A DNA stretch of 48,241 bases from Crenothrix sp. D3 (GCA_002134785.1 MBQZ01000019.1:1-48241); one strand, 5' to 3'. Shown: positions 1 through 9,239, numbered from the stretch's first letter. Notes: generated by a model from the sequence alone, not told the origin. Numbers and translations: made by a program.

Positions 1-89
1 TTTTTTCCAAACCAGCGACGATAGGTCTTTTCATTCAACTTACTGTAACGACTCAGATTGTTATAGGTCGCCCTGCCTCGCAAGCACAT
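1..89 (-). pseudogene. Partial transposase N-terminal region, cut by window edge
   Basis: Reading leftwards from a possible ATG at 89 gives a 29-residue stretch with YNNLSRYSKLNEKTYRRWF near its centre, a pattern I associate with the N-terminal region of some DDE transposases. The frame runs off the window. A run of eight C (93-100) lies just upstream, and the more N-terminal part of the protein appears to be in another frame across it, which suggests a frameshift or a variable homopolymer. Only this short match supports the call. Confidence 0.4.
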
Positions 90-160
90 CAACCCCCCCC
101 ATCAATAGAGATGCTGCCAAATAATTAAACCCCGCCTCCGCTCCTGTGAATGTGTTGATT

Positions 161-1063
161 TTATCTGCACGCTAAATTCAAATTCCACAAACCAGCAGCC
201 AAAAAGATGAATTGATCATCTTGACCATTGCGATTACGGTAAACGTGATGCAAGCAATTCATGCGTTTCAAGCCCGCAAAAACGTGTTCAATCGGCATTC
301 TAAGGGCGGAAATGACGCAATTTTCTGCCTTTTCATCCGCAGTCAGCTGTCTATTTTTGGGCTTTTTCTTGGGCATCATCACGTTTTTAGGGTGGTGTTG
401 AACGCCTTGAAAGCCTTTGTCCAGCCAAAGAGTTTGGTCTGGCGGAATACCTCGAAACGAGGTTTCTTTATCAAAGAGCTTTTTATCGTGATAACGACCT
501 GCCTTGGTAGGGCTTAGAAAAAGACTCTTTTTTTCAGGATTCCCCATGACGATATTTTTGCGCGTATGGCAGCCTTGTTTGCCTGAATAGTGTTTGCGTT
601 GGGTTTTTGCACAGCTTGAACGTTGCGTTCTGCGCTCAGTACTGTCAATCAGCAAATCTTTCTCGTGCGGAAAAAGCTGTAAAAATTCCTCAACACTGCG
701 AATTTTCCGCGCAGGCAACCCCTGTTTTTTGCCCAACGCCGTCTCCAAAACAGGCAGCAAGCGTTTGATCCAATCACAACAGTCGCCACTGTCGAGATCA
801 AACAGCATCCCCAGCACATCATAGGTCGGATATCATTTCAGATAAATCAGCACGAAAAACAACTCCAGCCGTGCGCTTGCCAGCCTTGGCTTTTTCCCAG
901 CCCCTTTTTTACGCTCACAACCTCGTTTGCTTCTGTCCGCATCCATCGCTTTTTCATACGCGCTATCAAAATCACCCAGTCATTCGTCAAACTGCTTCAG
1001 GGTTAAACCTGTCGTGGCTCTCATTAGGCGTTCTTTTTTGTCAATTCGAGTTAAGTTAAGCAT
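161..1063 (-). pseudogene. IS5-type DDE transposase with two in-frame TGA stops
   Basis: One continuous frame of about 300 codons runs from ATG at 1063 to TAA at 161, interrupted only by TGA at 980-982 (codon 28) and TGA at 833-835 (codon 77). The N-terminal part carries the usual basic linker (KKGAGKKPRL). The C-terminal 218 codons are open and contain the three catalytic acidic positions of the IS5/ISL2-like fold: D in LLIDSTERR, D in LWLDKGFQG and E in MPIEHVFAGLKR. The frame is kept on both sides of each stop, so these are point changes and not frameshifts. Without readthrough the protein would be inactive. I could not place the terminal inverted repeats. Confidence 0.75.
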
Positions 1064-1338
1064 CGTTTTTTCGCTGTTTGTCGCGGTATGGCTAGATTTT
1101 ACTGAATTTAGCCGTATTTGGCAGCAAATCTAATTTGTCTTCAGTTTTGGCAACCTTGATTTTATTAGCTTTTTTATTTCACACGGTACTTGAACAGCTT
1201 GATAAATGTTATCAACTGCTTAGATCAGTACTTTCGAGTTGAGAAATGTTTTTTGATGATGTTCGCGCTTTAACTCGTTATATCTGCTTTGAAAGTTGGC
1301 AGCTTATGCTTGAGGGCTTGGAAATCCCCATCCCTGAG

Positions 1339-1850
1339 TCAGTTTGATGTATGGCGGCGGTCATAATGAGAATTGCTGCCTGTACGATGCGCCCACGCAA
1401 AGGCGATTACTGCCACAACAAGCAAGCGTTTAAGGCGAATAAGCTGAGTGATTCGCGTGTCTTCCAGATTGAAGTCGCGCTCTTTTAAACAGCTAAACAA
1501 GGTTTTAATCTCCCAGCGTTTTGCGTAGGCTTCCAGCGGTTGTTCGATAAGTTCGCTGGAGGCGATAATGAGCAACGTGCCATCTTTTAAACGTAGCGAG
1601 GATAAATAAACGGTTACGTTCGTTACGGTTCGCGCGTCCCGAATAATCAGTTGTTCAAACGCGCCTGCGGGCTTGCCTTACTTGGAAAGGCGTTGGCAAT
1701 TCGCGTTAAGTTGATGCTTCTCGCTTTGATTAACCCAATCTGCATTACACAAAAACAGTCTATTTTTGCCTTGTTCCACTTGAAATACTGGTTTAATATG
1801 ATTGACAGCTCGTTGATTTCCCGCTAAGAAAATACAAGTGTATTCTACAT
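1339..1850 (-). pseudogene. IS4-type transposase remnant (C-terminal part)
   Basis: The frame ending at 1339 encodes YAKRWEIKTLFSCLKERDF followed by NLEDTRIT and a basic and hydrophobic tail, which is the classic C-terminal Y-x2-R-W-x-I-E-x-LF-x2-LK signature of IS4-family transposases. Upstream, similar residues (TVYLSSLRLKDGTLLI) continue in frame to about 1676, where a TAA interrupts. Further upstream, fragments typical of the catalytic core appear in other frames up to about 1850. The element is decayed and its ends are not recognisable. Confidence 0.6.
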
Positions 1851-1910
1851 TTCAATGAGTTATTTTTTTTGTCATGTACAGAGGAGGATGACACTTTAAA
1901 GTGTCTTATG

Positions 1911-1984
1911 TGGAGGCTGCGGCCGGAGTCGAACCGGCCTGGATGGCTTTGCAGGCCACTGCATAACCGATTTGCTACGCAGCC
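1911..1984 (-). tRNA. tRNA-Cys (GCA)
   Basis: The minus strand folds as a complete 74-nt cloverleaf beginning GGCTGCG and ending CGCAGCC-TCCA. The acceptor stem is 7 bp, the TPsiC arm contains GGTTCGACTCC, and the anticodon loop reads TTGCAAA, giving anticodon GCA. CCA is encoded. It lies downstream of tRNA-Gly on the same strand, separated by a terminator-like hairpin. Confidence 0.95.
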
Positions 1985-1997
1985 TTAAATATGAAAT

Positions 1998-2027
1998 AAA
2001 AAAGCCGCGAATCATCGCGGCTTTTTT
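1998..2027. terminator. Bidirectional terminator hairpin between two tRNAs
   Basis: A perfect GC-rich stem (GCCGCGA / TCGCGGC, loop ATCA) is flanked by six A on the left and six T on the right, so it has a U-tract in both directions. On the minus strand it sits between tRNA-Gly and tRNA-Cys, suggesting the two tRNAs are at least partly separate transcription units. Confidence 0.75.
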
Positions 2028-2036
2028 GTAATTCTT

Positions 2037-2111
2037 TGGAGCGGGAAACGAGATTCGAACTCGCGACCCCAACCTTGGCAAGGTTGTGCTCTACCACTGA
2101 GCTATTCCCGC
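2037..2111 (-). tRNA. tRNA-Gly (GCC)
   Basis: The minus strand gives a 75-nt cloverleaf that begins GCGGGAATAGCTCAG and ends TTCCCGC-TCCA. The anticodon loop is TTGCCAA (anticodon GCC) and the T arm contains GTTCGAATC. CCA is encoded. Confidence 0.95.
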
Positions 2112-2168
2112 AATTCAATTTATTCGCACATTGTACCTTATTTTCTTATATCGTCAAGTTTTATTTTA

Positions 2169-2687
2169 TTACTGCACGTCAATTGCTAAAGCCCAACCAT
2201 CCTTACCTTTGCACTCACCGTCTTCCATTTGTACTTTAACAAACGCATTTTTTGTTCCATAAGCATCTTGAAGCTCTAAAACTGATACAGGCGTTCCCTG
2301 AGGGATGTGTTGACACGCTGCATTTCTATCTGCTTCTTCGGTATCATCATACGCTGCTAAAGCACCTGGAACACCAACTAATCGAACAGTGGCGGCAGGA
2401 TCATAGCTGTTGGCACTCTTTAGCACATACTTCTGCCCTACCGCTAAGTTTTTAATCACTGGACCTGAAACAAGTTTAGCTTCATTACCCCCACTCATCA
2501 TTAGAACCAACAGTAAAATAACCAAGCCACCGATAGCTCCAAAAAATACTTTTGGATTGTTTTCTTTTAAGCTCAATAGAAGGGAAATAATGTTGCCCGC
2601 TTTATCGCTTGGCGAATTTACAACTTGCTCGGTCTCTGCCGTTTGTTCAGTGTCCACAACTTGTTCAATGCTTTCTTCGTTACTCAT
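2169..2687 (-). CDS. Single-pass membrane protein with periplasmic domain, unknown function
   Basis: The 172-aa product has an acidic, Gln/Glu/Val-rich N-terminus (residues 1-35), one strongly hydrophobic segment (about 48-67: VFFGAIGGLVILLLVLMMSG) and a C-terminal domain of about 100 residues with two Cys. The tail (GTPVSVLELQDAYGTKNAFVKV, then KDGWALAIDV) has the look of a bacterial SH3-like fold, in which a small beta-barrel ends with a GW motif. This is pattern similarity only. It is probably anchored in the inner membrane with the SH3-like part outside. No partner is evident. Confidence 0.65.
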   Translation of the reverse strand: MSNEESIEQVVDTEQTAETEQVVNSPSDKAGNIISLLLSLKENNPKVFFGAIGGLVILLLVLMMSGGNEAKLVSGPVIKNLAVGQKYVLKSANSYDPAATVRLVGVPGALAAYDDTEEADRNAACQHIPQGTPVSVLELQDAYGTKNAFVKVQMEDGECKGKDGWALAIDVQ

Positions 2688-2726
2688 TGCTTTTCCTCAC
2701 CCTAGTGTATTTTTATTATATAAATC

Positions 2727-2755
2727 AAAAACCTTTCTAACTTATTAGAAAGGTT
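2727..2755 (-). terminator. Rho-independent terminator
   Basis: A perfect 11-bp stem (AACCTTTCTAA / TTAGAAAGGTT, loop of 4) spans 2730-2755 and continues on the minus strand into TTTTTGATT. It ends the transcript of the 536-aa gene whose stop is at 2864. Confidence 0.7.
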
Positions 2756-2863
2756 GCTAAGTTAACCTGAAAAAATTAAATCTGTCATCTTTTTTATTTT
2801 TCCACTTTACATAACATCATGACATCTACTCAAAAGGTCAGCTTATCTATCATTGAGTTGTGC

Positions 2864-4474
2864 CTAGATGAAGTCATAACCTTTTTTATTGGCTGCTGAC
2901 ATCTGTTTTTTCTTTTCTTTTATTTTAACGCATTCAAACTGCCAGTAACCTAAGCCAACGTTTTTTCTATTTTTCAAGGTGACAGAAAAACTATCTTGAT
3001 TCGTATGTATTCGCAGTGAATCTTCATCTTTCAACATAAAAGTGTCAGTAATAATATAGTCTTCATGCTTATCTGTGCTGTAGAACAAGCCTTTTTTAAA
3101 CTCATCCTTTGTTACAGCAGTGCCATTCTTCTGTACTTCATTCACTGCGAACCCAGCACTATCAAGCTGATTATAATCGACAGAAATAAACTCTGGTGTG
3201 AGTAATTTCATACCAAAAATTATTTTTCCACTTTGTTTTGCGACAATGACTTTATCAATTACACCTAATAAACGCACGGATTCTGGCATATCAGTTTTTC
3301 TAAAACTAACTAAACTACCGACAGATAACACGCCTGTTTGTGTAAATACGCAAGATAGCAATTTATCCGATTCTGATTGAACAAGAAACTCCAGCTCTTT
3401 TTTATCGCTAGTATTTAATACATCTTGTAAATCCAATGTTGATGCCAATCCTATCGCGATATAACGATCTAGTCGATCACTAAAAAGCGGTTCGACTTCA
3501 AAACTAACACCTGCCCAGCGTTGCTCAAGATAATCCAGTAACTCTGCTGGCGGTTTTTTACGTCTCTGCACAGCACTAAATCTTGCCTCAGTAACATCAA
3601 TTAACTTTTCTTTATGCTCAAAGATTTTTTGTAATTTACTAAAATCAATATACATTACTGACGAATCTTTTCTAGTCGTTATATCTGACTGCTGATAAAG
3701 CGGTGGCTTATCTTCGTCAGTAAAGACAAGGCATTGCAACGAATGCCCCAATACAGGGGCAGATTTCAAACTGACTAAAGAATCAATAGTCTCTATAAAT
3801 TTATCAACCAGTAAAATTTCCTTTTGCATTAATCCAGTGGGATCAACAAGACTAAGTAAAAGAATTTGTAGATAACAATCTTCTGGGCTACTAGCTTTAT
3901 TAGCCTGATTTTCATCATTGGCGACTTTGATGGTATTTTTTTCTATTTTCACACTCAACTTATAAAGTGAATGTAAATCTAGCCAAACCCAATCAGGTAT
4001 TGGCAGTCCCATAATAAAATGACTAATTACGATACTACTTAGCCCTTTAATACAGCGTTGAAGTGCTAATACGGTATTCTTGCCCTGAAACCAGCCGACT
4101 GTTCTCCCCGTTAAATCCTTTAGCACCATCCAATAACCGATGGAGAATTCCTTTTCAATTGAAACCAATACGCCCAGAATTTTCTGGTCGTTGTCTTCTT
4201 TCGGAAATCCTGTTCTCATGAGCCTAGAGCGAAGATAGTCTTCGAGAATAAGTACACTAGGTCTTAATAGCTCTAACGCATTTAGCCGCAGCTGGCTAGG
4301 CATTTCAATGGTGTTAAATTCGATAATAAAATCGTGCATTAACCGCGTAGCCAAGCCTACATTAGCAGTAGGTAGTTCAGCAATCCAGCTCGTCAACGCA
4401 CTTTCTTCAAATTCTCTTAGACGTAGAGGATTTTTTTGTTGCTTTGGAATAACTAGAAAATAAGAGTTCTTCAA
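2864..4474 (-). CDS. Uncharacterised 536-aa cytoplasmic protein
   Basis: I do not recognise a named family. The N-terminal two thirds are predicted to be mostly helical, with few charged clusters and no signal peptide or membrane segment. The C-terminal third (about 320-480) alternates hydrophobic strands (LLSCVFTQTGVLSVGSLVSF, then VRLLGVIDKVIVAKQSGKIIFGMKLL) and follows a basic RRKKPPAELL segment. That is vaguely reminiscent of PilZ-type c-di-GMP-binding barrels, but the second PilZ motif is not clear. It stands alone between two terminator or intergenic regions and shares the strand of its neighbours. A regulatory or adaptor role is speculative. Confidence 0.6.
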   Translation of the reverse strand: MKNSYFLVIPKQQKNPLRLREFEESALTSWIAELPTANVGLATRLMHDFIIEFNTIEMPSQLRLNALELLRPSVLILEDYLRSRLMRTGFPKEDNDQKILGVLVSIEKEFSIGYWMVLKDLTGRTVGWFQGKNTVLALQRCIKGLSSIVISHFIMGLPIPDWVWLDLHSLYKLSVKIEKNTIKVANDENQANKASSPEDCYLQILLLSLVDPTGLMQKEILLVDKFIETIDSLVSLKSAPVLGHSLQCLVFTDEDKPPLYQQSDITTRKDSSVMYIDFSKLQKIFEHKEKLIDVTEARFSAVQRRKKPPAELLDYLEQRWAGVSFEVEPLFSDRLDRYIAIGLASTLDLQDVLNTSDKKELEFLVQSESDKLLSCVFTQTGVLSVGSLVSFRKTDMPESVRLLGVIDKVIVAKQSGKIIFGMKLLTPEFISVDYNQLDSAGFAVNEVQKNGTAVTKDEFKKGLFYSTDKHEDYIITDTFMLKDEDSLRIHTNQDSFSVTLKNRKNVGLGYWQFECVKIKEKKKQMSAANKKGYDFI

Positions 4475-4715
4475 ATCAGCACCGAATTTATTTTGATTCT
4501 TTTGTTATGTGAAAGCCTGCCACCATCAGATTGATAACTATCCAGCTTGAGTTTTAACATATATTGATTAACTGATGTTACGCAGGCGTTCAGAAGAATC
4601 AATGGCTGTAGCGAATTCAGAAAATTGTAACTCATTGATTTTAAAAAATGGGTGCGTAAACATCGCTGATTAAATATTAGCTAGACAAAAAATAATTTTC
4701 TTACTATTGATCGTT

Positions 4716-5522
4716 TCATTCCCCACCCTTTTTCTTCATCATCATACCTTTTGATGGATTATAGCCAATGATTGCCGCCGTCATAAAGACTATAAAAGCA
4801 ATCAATGTATAAATACAGGCGTGTAGATTAAATTGTCCGTATAACGCAAAGCGCGTCAATTCAACAGCTTGTGAAAATGGGTTGTATTGTGCCAGATTAT
4901 AAAGCAAAGCACTGGATTCTTTAATTTTCCATAATGGATAAAGTGCGGTTGACATAAAAAACATCGGGAAAATAACAAAATTCATTACCCCTGCAAAATT
5001 TTCCAACTGTTTGATAAATGAGGATAATAACAACCCTAACGCGCCCAACATCAAACCAGATAACAATAAAGCGGGTAACACAGTGCCGTAACCCATTAGC
5101 GGTATATTAATATCATAGGCTCTAGCAATCGCTAAAAATACATAGACTTGCAACACCGAAACCGCCGTACCTGCCAATAATTTGCTCAGTAATAAAAACC
5201 AACGTGGCAACGGACATACCAACAAGGTGCGCATACTGCCCATTTCTCTATCGTAAACCATTGATAATGAACTTTGCATCCCATTAAACAATTGAATCAT
5301 GCCACACAAACCAGGTGTGATATACACTTCATAGAGAATATACGTTTCATAAGGTGGACTAATCGCTAAGCCTAATGCAGCTCTAAAACCTGCCGCAAAC
5401 ACGAACAACCACACCAACGGTCTCACTAAGGCAGAAATAAAACGTTCACGTTGCGTGACAAATCGCCACAATTCCCGTCCAACGATACCTGACATAGCAC
5501 GCCAATAATGTAAAAAACTCAT
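4716..5522 (-). CDS. ABC-2 type permease of the PQQ-alcohol-dehydrogenase-associated transporter
   Basis: The 268-aa integral membrane protein has about six hydrophobic segments and the ABC-2 core LPRWFLLLSKLLAGTAVSVLQ followed by the conserved NPFSQAVELTRFALYG near the C-terminus, as in NodJ/DrrB-like permeases. Its ATG overlaps the stop of the ATPase gene (ATGA at 5519-5522), so the two are translationally coupled. Together with the ATPase, a YVTN beta-propeller and a substrate-binding-like protein it makes up the set that accompanies PQQ-dependent alcohol oxidation in many methylotrophs and pseudomonads. The exported substrate of this family is not known. It ends in the basic tail MMMKKKGGE. 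Confidence 0.85.
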   Translation of the reverse strand: MSFLHYWRAMSGIVGRELWRFVTQRERFISALVRPLVWLFVFAAGFRAALGLAISPPYETYILYEVYITPGLCGMIQLFNGMQSSLSMVYDREMGSMRTLLVCPLPRWFLLLSKLLAGTAVSVLQVYVFLAIARAYDINIPLMGYGTVLPALLLSGLMLGALGLLLSSFIKQLENFAGVMNFVIFPMFFMSTALYPLWKIKESSALLYNLAQYNPFSQAVELTRFALYGQFNLHACIYTLIAFIVFMTAAIIGYNPSKGMMMKKKGGE

Positions 5523-6259
5523 GCGGCTTGTCCTTGCGTTAAACGAGAAAACGCTTCATTAATAGTGGCAACATCAGTTTGTTTCAACACCTCATCGACT
5601 GTACCATTGGCTTTGATTTGCCCTTTATGCAGCACGATTAAATGGTCGTTAGCATGAATTTCATCCATTAAATGACTTGCCCACAATACAGCTATCTTTT
5701 CTTCAGCGGCTAGGCGATGCACATAATCCACAATATTTTTCCGACTGGGTACATCCAAGCCCACAGTGGGTTCATCCAGCAATAATAACGACGGTTTATG
5801 CAGCAACGCTCTGGCAATTTCCACGCGTCGTTTATGTCCACCATTGAGTTGACGGACTTTTTCAAAACGGCGGTCAAACATATTTAAACGCTCCAGCTCT
5901 TGCTGAATGCGTTCAGTCGCCAGTTTGCGACTCATACCGTGTAGCGCGGTGTGGTAACGTAAATTTTGATCGACGGTTAAATCCATATCCAAGGTAGTTT
6001 GTTGAAACACCACGCCCAATCTAGCTAACGCAAGGCGGCTTTGCTGTTTAATATCAAAACCGCAGAGTTCAATACGTCCTTGACGCGTGTCATATAAATG
6101 GGTAATTAAAGAAAACAGCGTACTTTTACCCGCGCCATTCGGGCCTAATAAAATCGTACATTCACCTGATTGAATTTTAAAATTAATATCATCCAGTGCT
6201 TTGTGATTGCCGTAAGAAAAACTCAAGCCTTCGATGGCTAACGCGCTAGGTTCGCTCAT
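5519..6259 (-). CDS. ABC transporter ATPase, PQQ-dependent alcohol dehydrogenase system
   Basis: The 246-aa nucleotide-binding subunit has Walker A GPNGAGKST, a signature of the form LNGGH followed by KRRVEIARALLH (a variant of LSGGQ), Walker B LLLLDEPTVGLD and switch His in ASHLMDE. I chose the start at 6259 because its ATG overlaps the TGA of the upstream propeller gene (ATGA); a start seven codons further upstream is possible. The C-terminal half carries the ABC-2 exporter-type extension (HKGQIKANGTVDEVLK). It partners the permease encoded next. Confidence 0.88.
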   Translation of the reverse strand: MSEPSALAIEGLSFSYGNHKALDDINFKIQSGECTILLGPNGAGKSTLFSLITHLYDTRQGRIELCGFDIKQQSRLALARLGVVFQQTTLDMDLTVDQNLRYHTALHGMSRKLATERIQQELERLNMFDRRFEKVRQLNGGHKRRVEIARALLHKPSLLLLDEPTVGLDVPSRKNIVDYVHRLAAEEKIAVLWASHLMDEIHANDHLIVLHKGQIKANGTVDEVLKQTDVATINEAFSRLTQGQAA

Positions 6260-7230
6260 GGTTTTACCGCAACGCCCCACGGATAAGACCCCACGCCCAC
6301 CGACTTAGTCACCGTTTGCGACTCTAAATCAATGATAGACATATCGTTACTCGTGCCATTGGTGGTGTATAAACGTTTTTGGTCGGGTGAAAATGCCAAA
6401 TTCCATACCCGTTGCCCGACTAATAAAGTTTTTTCAAGTTGATAAGTTTGCGCGTTAATCACTGCCACGCGATTAGCGGGACCTAAAGCAACGTAAGCGC
6501 GTTTTCTTTCCTTATCTATCACTACACCGACAGGTTGAATTTTATCGAAAGTCACGCCGTCAACTTCCAATTTAATGGTTTTAATAGGCTGCTTGGTTTT
6601 AGCATCCAACACCATCACAGTGCCTGACATTTCCGAAGTCACCCATAGTTGTTGACTATCAGCAGTAAAATTAACCGCTCGTGGACGCGGATCAACGAGG
6701 GTATTTTCGACAATCGCATTAGTCTTAGTATCTATCCAATGCACCATATTAGTGGTTTCAGACGCGCTGATGAGCCACTGATTATCAGGGCTGACGGTAA
6801 TACCTTCTGGTTCAACGCCGACTTTAATTTCGTGTATCGCTTTTTTACTGGCGACATCAATCACCGTGACTAGGCTGTCATCTTCATTAGAAACATACAA
6901 TTTTTCGCCATTGGGACTGAGTGCGAAAGTTTCGGGGTCTTTACCTGAGGGTAGTTTTGCCAGTTCTTTTAAGGTTTCCGCATCCAACATTCTAATCGTA
7001 TTGTCATCACTGGTGGCGACAAACAAGAATTTATTATCGCTACTCAACGCAAGCCCGCGTGGACGCTGCCCTATTGGTACGGTTTTTAGTAACTTACCTT
7101 CTATGGGATCAACAATCGCTAAGGCGTTGTCTTTTTCTAAACTCACAAAAACGGTTTCTGCTTGAATAGTGGCGGAGATAGATAACAACGCCAAGGCTAA
7201 TAATTTATTTCTCATTATTTTATTTTTCAT
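6256..7230 (-). CDS. Periplasmic YVTN beta-propeller protein of the PQQ/ABC cluster
   Basis: The 324-aa protein begins with a signal peptide (MKNKIMRNKLLALALLSISA, cleavage likely after IQA). The rest consists of about seven blade repeats of roughly 40 residues with the pattern VGxxPxGLAxSPDxxxLYV and VIDxxSxKxxxxIxVG. Such propellers accompany PQQ-dependent catabolism and have been proposed to act in the periplasm with the ABC exporter; the exact function is unproven. The stop overlaps the ATPase start. The preceding gene in the operon, only 12 bp upstream, is the unrelated GIY-YIG protein. Confidence 0.85.
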   Translation of the reverse strand: MKNKIMRNKLLALALLSISATIQAETVFVSLEKDNALAIVDPIEGKLLKTVPIGQRPRGLALSSDNKFLFVATSDDNTIRMLDAETLKELAKLPSGKDPETFALSPNGEKLYVSNEDDSLVTVIDVASKKAIHEIKVGVEPEGITVSPDNQWLISASETTNMVHWIDTKTNAIVENTLVDPRPRAVNFTADSQQLWVTSEMSGTVMVLDAKTKQPIKTIKLEVDGVTFDKIQPVGVVIDKERKRAYVALGPANRVAVINAQTYQLEKTLLVGQRVWNLAFSPDQKRLYTTNGTSNDMSIIDLESQTVTKSVGVGSYPWGVAVKP

Positions 7231-7242
7231 TTGAGTAATCAG

Positions 7243-7884
7243 TTAGACATCATCTACTGGAGAGTGAAAATCATAGTGAATTTTTTTAACTGTTTTTCCG
7301 TTGAATATCCAATACGGTGATGGTTGTAATGGGTAGTTATCGGGTAACTTCAAAAGCTTTTTAGTTACAGATGCCAGTGAACAAATGACACCGTTGAACT
7401 CCACTTTTTTTTCAGCGACAACTTTTATTTTTGTTTGTCCATCTTTAAAAGTAAGCTCTGAACCATTGGGTATACCAATATCATAAAAATTCATGTTTGG
7501 AAGTTTTTTCTTTTTGAAATTTTGTGCAGATTGCTTGTCAATAGCTTCTATATCTTCTTCAAGCTGTTTTTCAAATTGAGTTGTAATGTCATCAACTTTG
7601 AGCAATTTTAAAAGCGCAATAACTCGTTCTGCTTCGATTTTGAAAAATTCTCTGTTTGGGTTTACTCGATTGTTTCCAAATGCAAAATGGAGAGCTTTTT
7701 CTGCTTCGTTTGCATCTTTAACCTGACAGGCAAATGCACAATCAAATGGAAATGGAACACCTGTTCCATAAAGCTGTTTCATGCGCATACCAACCTCTTG
7801 CTGAGTTGTTTTTCCGATTTTTATTAATTCTGGCATTGCAGGATTAGTAAGAATATAAATAATCTGTGAGCTATTATCTGTCAT
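7243..7884 (-). CDS. GIY-YIG (T5orf172-type) nuclease with RAMA-like C-terminal domain
   Basis: The 213-aa protein has two parts. Residues 8-95 match the T5orf172/Mug113 branch of GIY-YIG nucleases: IYILTNPAMPELIKIGKT, an Arg-containing helix (VGMRMKQLYGTGVPFPF), an ALHFAF helix, and the terminal NREFF carrying the metal-binding Glu. After a lysine-rich linker, residues 130-205 read GIPNGSELTFKDG, then KVEFNGVICSLASVTKKLL and PYWIFNGKTV, the pattern of the RAMA (DUF4357-like) domain often attached to restriction and modification proteins. The gene lies between the substrate-binding protein (32 bp) and propeller (12 bp) genes of the PQQ/ABC operon, same strand. It looks like a mobile or defence-type passenger riding in the operon. 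Activity and target are unknown. Confidence 0.78.
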   Translation of the reverse strand: MTDNSSQIIYILTNPAMPELIKIGKTTQQEVGMRMKQLYGTGVPFPFDCAFACQVKDANEAEKALHFAFGNNRVNPNREFFKIEAERVIALLKLLKVDDITTQFEKQLEEDIEAIDKQSAQNFKKKKLPNMNFYDIGIPNGSELTFKDGQTKIKVVAEKKVEFNGVICSLASVTKKLLKLPDNYPLQPSPYWIFNGKTVKKIHYDFHSPVDDV

Positions 7885-7916
7885 GATTTAATGTCTTTAG
7901 TTAATGTTTTTATAAT

Positions 7917-9155
7917 TCATGGCGTTACATTCATTCGACAAGTAGTTTCAGGTTCATCGACACCCAGCGTGTCCAATTCAGTTTTAGGATGTAAAAAGCC
8001 TTCAATCGGCGCGACAGCGACTAATGAACGCGGCGCGGCAAGCAATACAGGTTGGCGCATTTGCCCATCCCACGGTCTGAACGATAACGGATTGCCTTTA
8101 TAGCCTTGCAACGCAAACGCAGGGCTGAGTATATAGTCTTTAATTGCGGTTAATTCATTAGATTTAGTACGCGTTGCCGCCTCGCCTATCGCTCTGACCG
8201 CCAAATACGCCGCATAATCCTGTTCTTCCATCCACCGTCCCGCTTGTTCTTTAAAGCGGTTTTGAATTTGCGTCGCCCCCCATTGTTCGTGAGTTCTGTG
8301 CCACGCAGTCGCGATCAAACCTTGTGTGCCTATCACGGGGCGCGGGCTTTCAGTACGATAATCTAAATATTCACCAAATAACCCTTGTTCGTCGCTAACC
8401 ACTAATACATCATACTCATCGACGCGGCTAAATACCGCGACATCGGATTGTGCGGTGCGCCGCGCATCGTAAGTGTGTTCCCAGATTTTTTCTGCCACGA
8501 TAGTGCTACCAAAACGCTTGGCTGCGCGTTTTATCGCATCGGCAAATAACTTATCTTCAGGCGCAGTGCCAACGACTAAAAACCACTTCGTCCAGCGTTT
8601 TTTCATCATGTATTGCGCCAGCGCGTCCGCTCGCATGGCACGACTGGGTAATAAATGCAGCACATTAAAGCGGCATTGTTCAGCGCGTAAACTATCATCA
8701 CTGGTCGCGGCATCAAACCATAATATGGCTTTACCTCCCGCACTGTTTGCCAGTTTATTTAACGATTCAGCGGGTAATAGACTCACTACGAGCTGAAATT
8801 TACCTGCAATGTCGTTATTAAAAATCGCTTCGACATCACCATCGACAGGCACGATAAATTTGCTCAACACAAAAGACTGCCCCGTAAACTGCCCTGTGGT
8901 GGTGTTATCGCTAATCGCTAATTCTGAACCTAACAGCCCTTTGTTTTGAATAAACGGGTCTAAATTGGATAGCGCGGCTGGCACGGTTTGCTCTTGGCTT
9001 AGATAAGCAATATTGATGATTTGTTTTGCTGGGGCTACTGGCTTAACGGCTGGTGGTTTTTCGGGCGCGGTAGCTTTGGGTTTCGGCTTAGCGTCAGCAA
9101 CAGTCCAGCCTTGCAACAGCACTAATACAATAATGAATAGGTTAATTGGGTGCAT
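7917..9155 (-). CDS. Substrate-binding-like protein, PQQ-dependent alcohol dehydrogenase system
   Basis: The 412-aa secreted protein starts with a signal peptide (MHPINLFIIVLVLLQGWTVA) followed by a Lys/Pro/Ala-rich linker to about residue 42. The remainder resembles a type I periplasmic binding fold (IINIAYLSQEQ, NVLHLLPSRAMRADALAQYM, KWFLVVGTAPEDKLFADAI, and the late YAAYLAVRAIGEAATRT). This is the branch that accompanies the PQQ/ABC cluster, not a canonical amino-acid binding protein. It is the first gene of the operon on the minus strand, about 85 bp from the divergently unrelated methyltransferase stop. Confidence 0.82.
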   Translation of the reverse strand: MHPINLFIIVLVLLQGWTVADAKPKPKATAPEKPPAVKPVAPAKQIINIAYLSQEQTVPAALSNLDPFIQNKGLLGSELAISDNTTTGQFTGQSFVLSKFIVPVDGDVEAIFNNDIAGKFQLVVSLLPAESLNKLANSAGGKAILWFDAATSDDSLRAEQCRFNVLHLLPSRAMRADALAQYMMKKRWTKWFLVVGTAPEDKLFADAIKRAAKRFGSTIVAEKIWEHTYDARRTAQSDVAVFSRVDEYDVLVVSDEQGLFGEYLDYRTESPRPVIGTQGLIATAWHRTHEQWGATQIQNRFKEQAGRWMEEQDYAAYLAVRAIGEAATRTKSNELTAIKDYILSPAFALQGYKGNPLSFRPWDGQMRQPVLLAAPRSLVAVAPIEGFLHPKTELDTLGVDEPETTCRMNVTP

Positions 9156-9239
9156 TATGTCTTAACAAGAAAACAGGTTTTTTGATTGATTGGTTAATTC
9201 TAACGGATTCAAACATTTTTTTTCTTAACTTTCGTTAAG

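Noticed and set aside
1889-1904. Perfect palindrome GACACTTTAAAGTGTC after tRNA-Cys as an operator or terminator
   Set aside because: It has no loop or U-tract and is too short to separate from chance.
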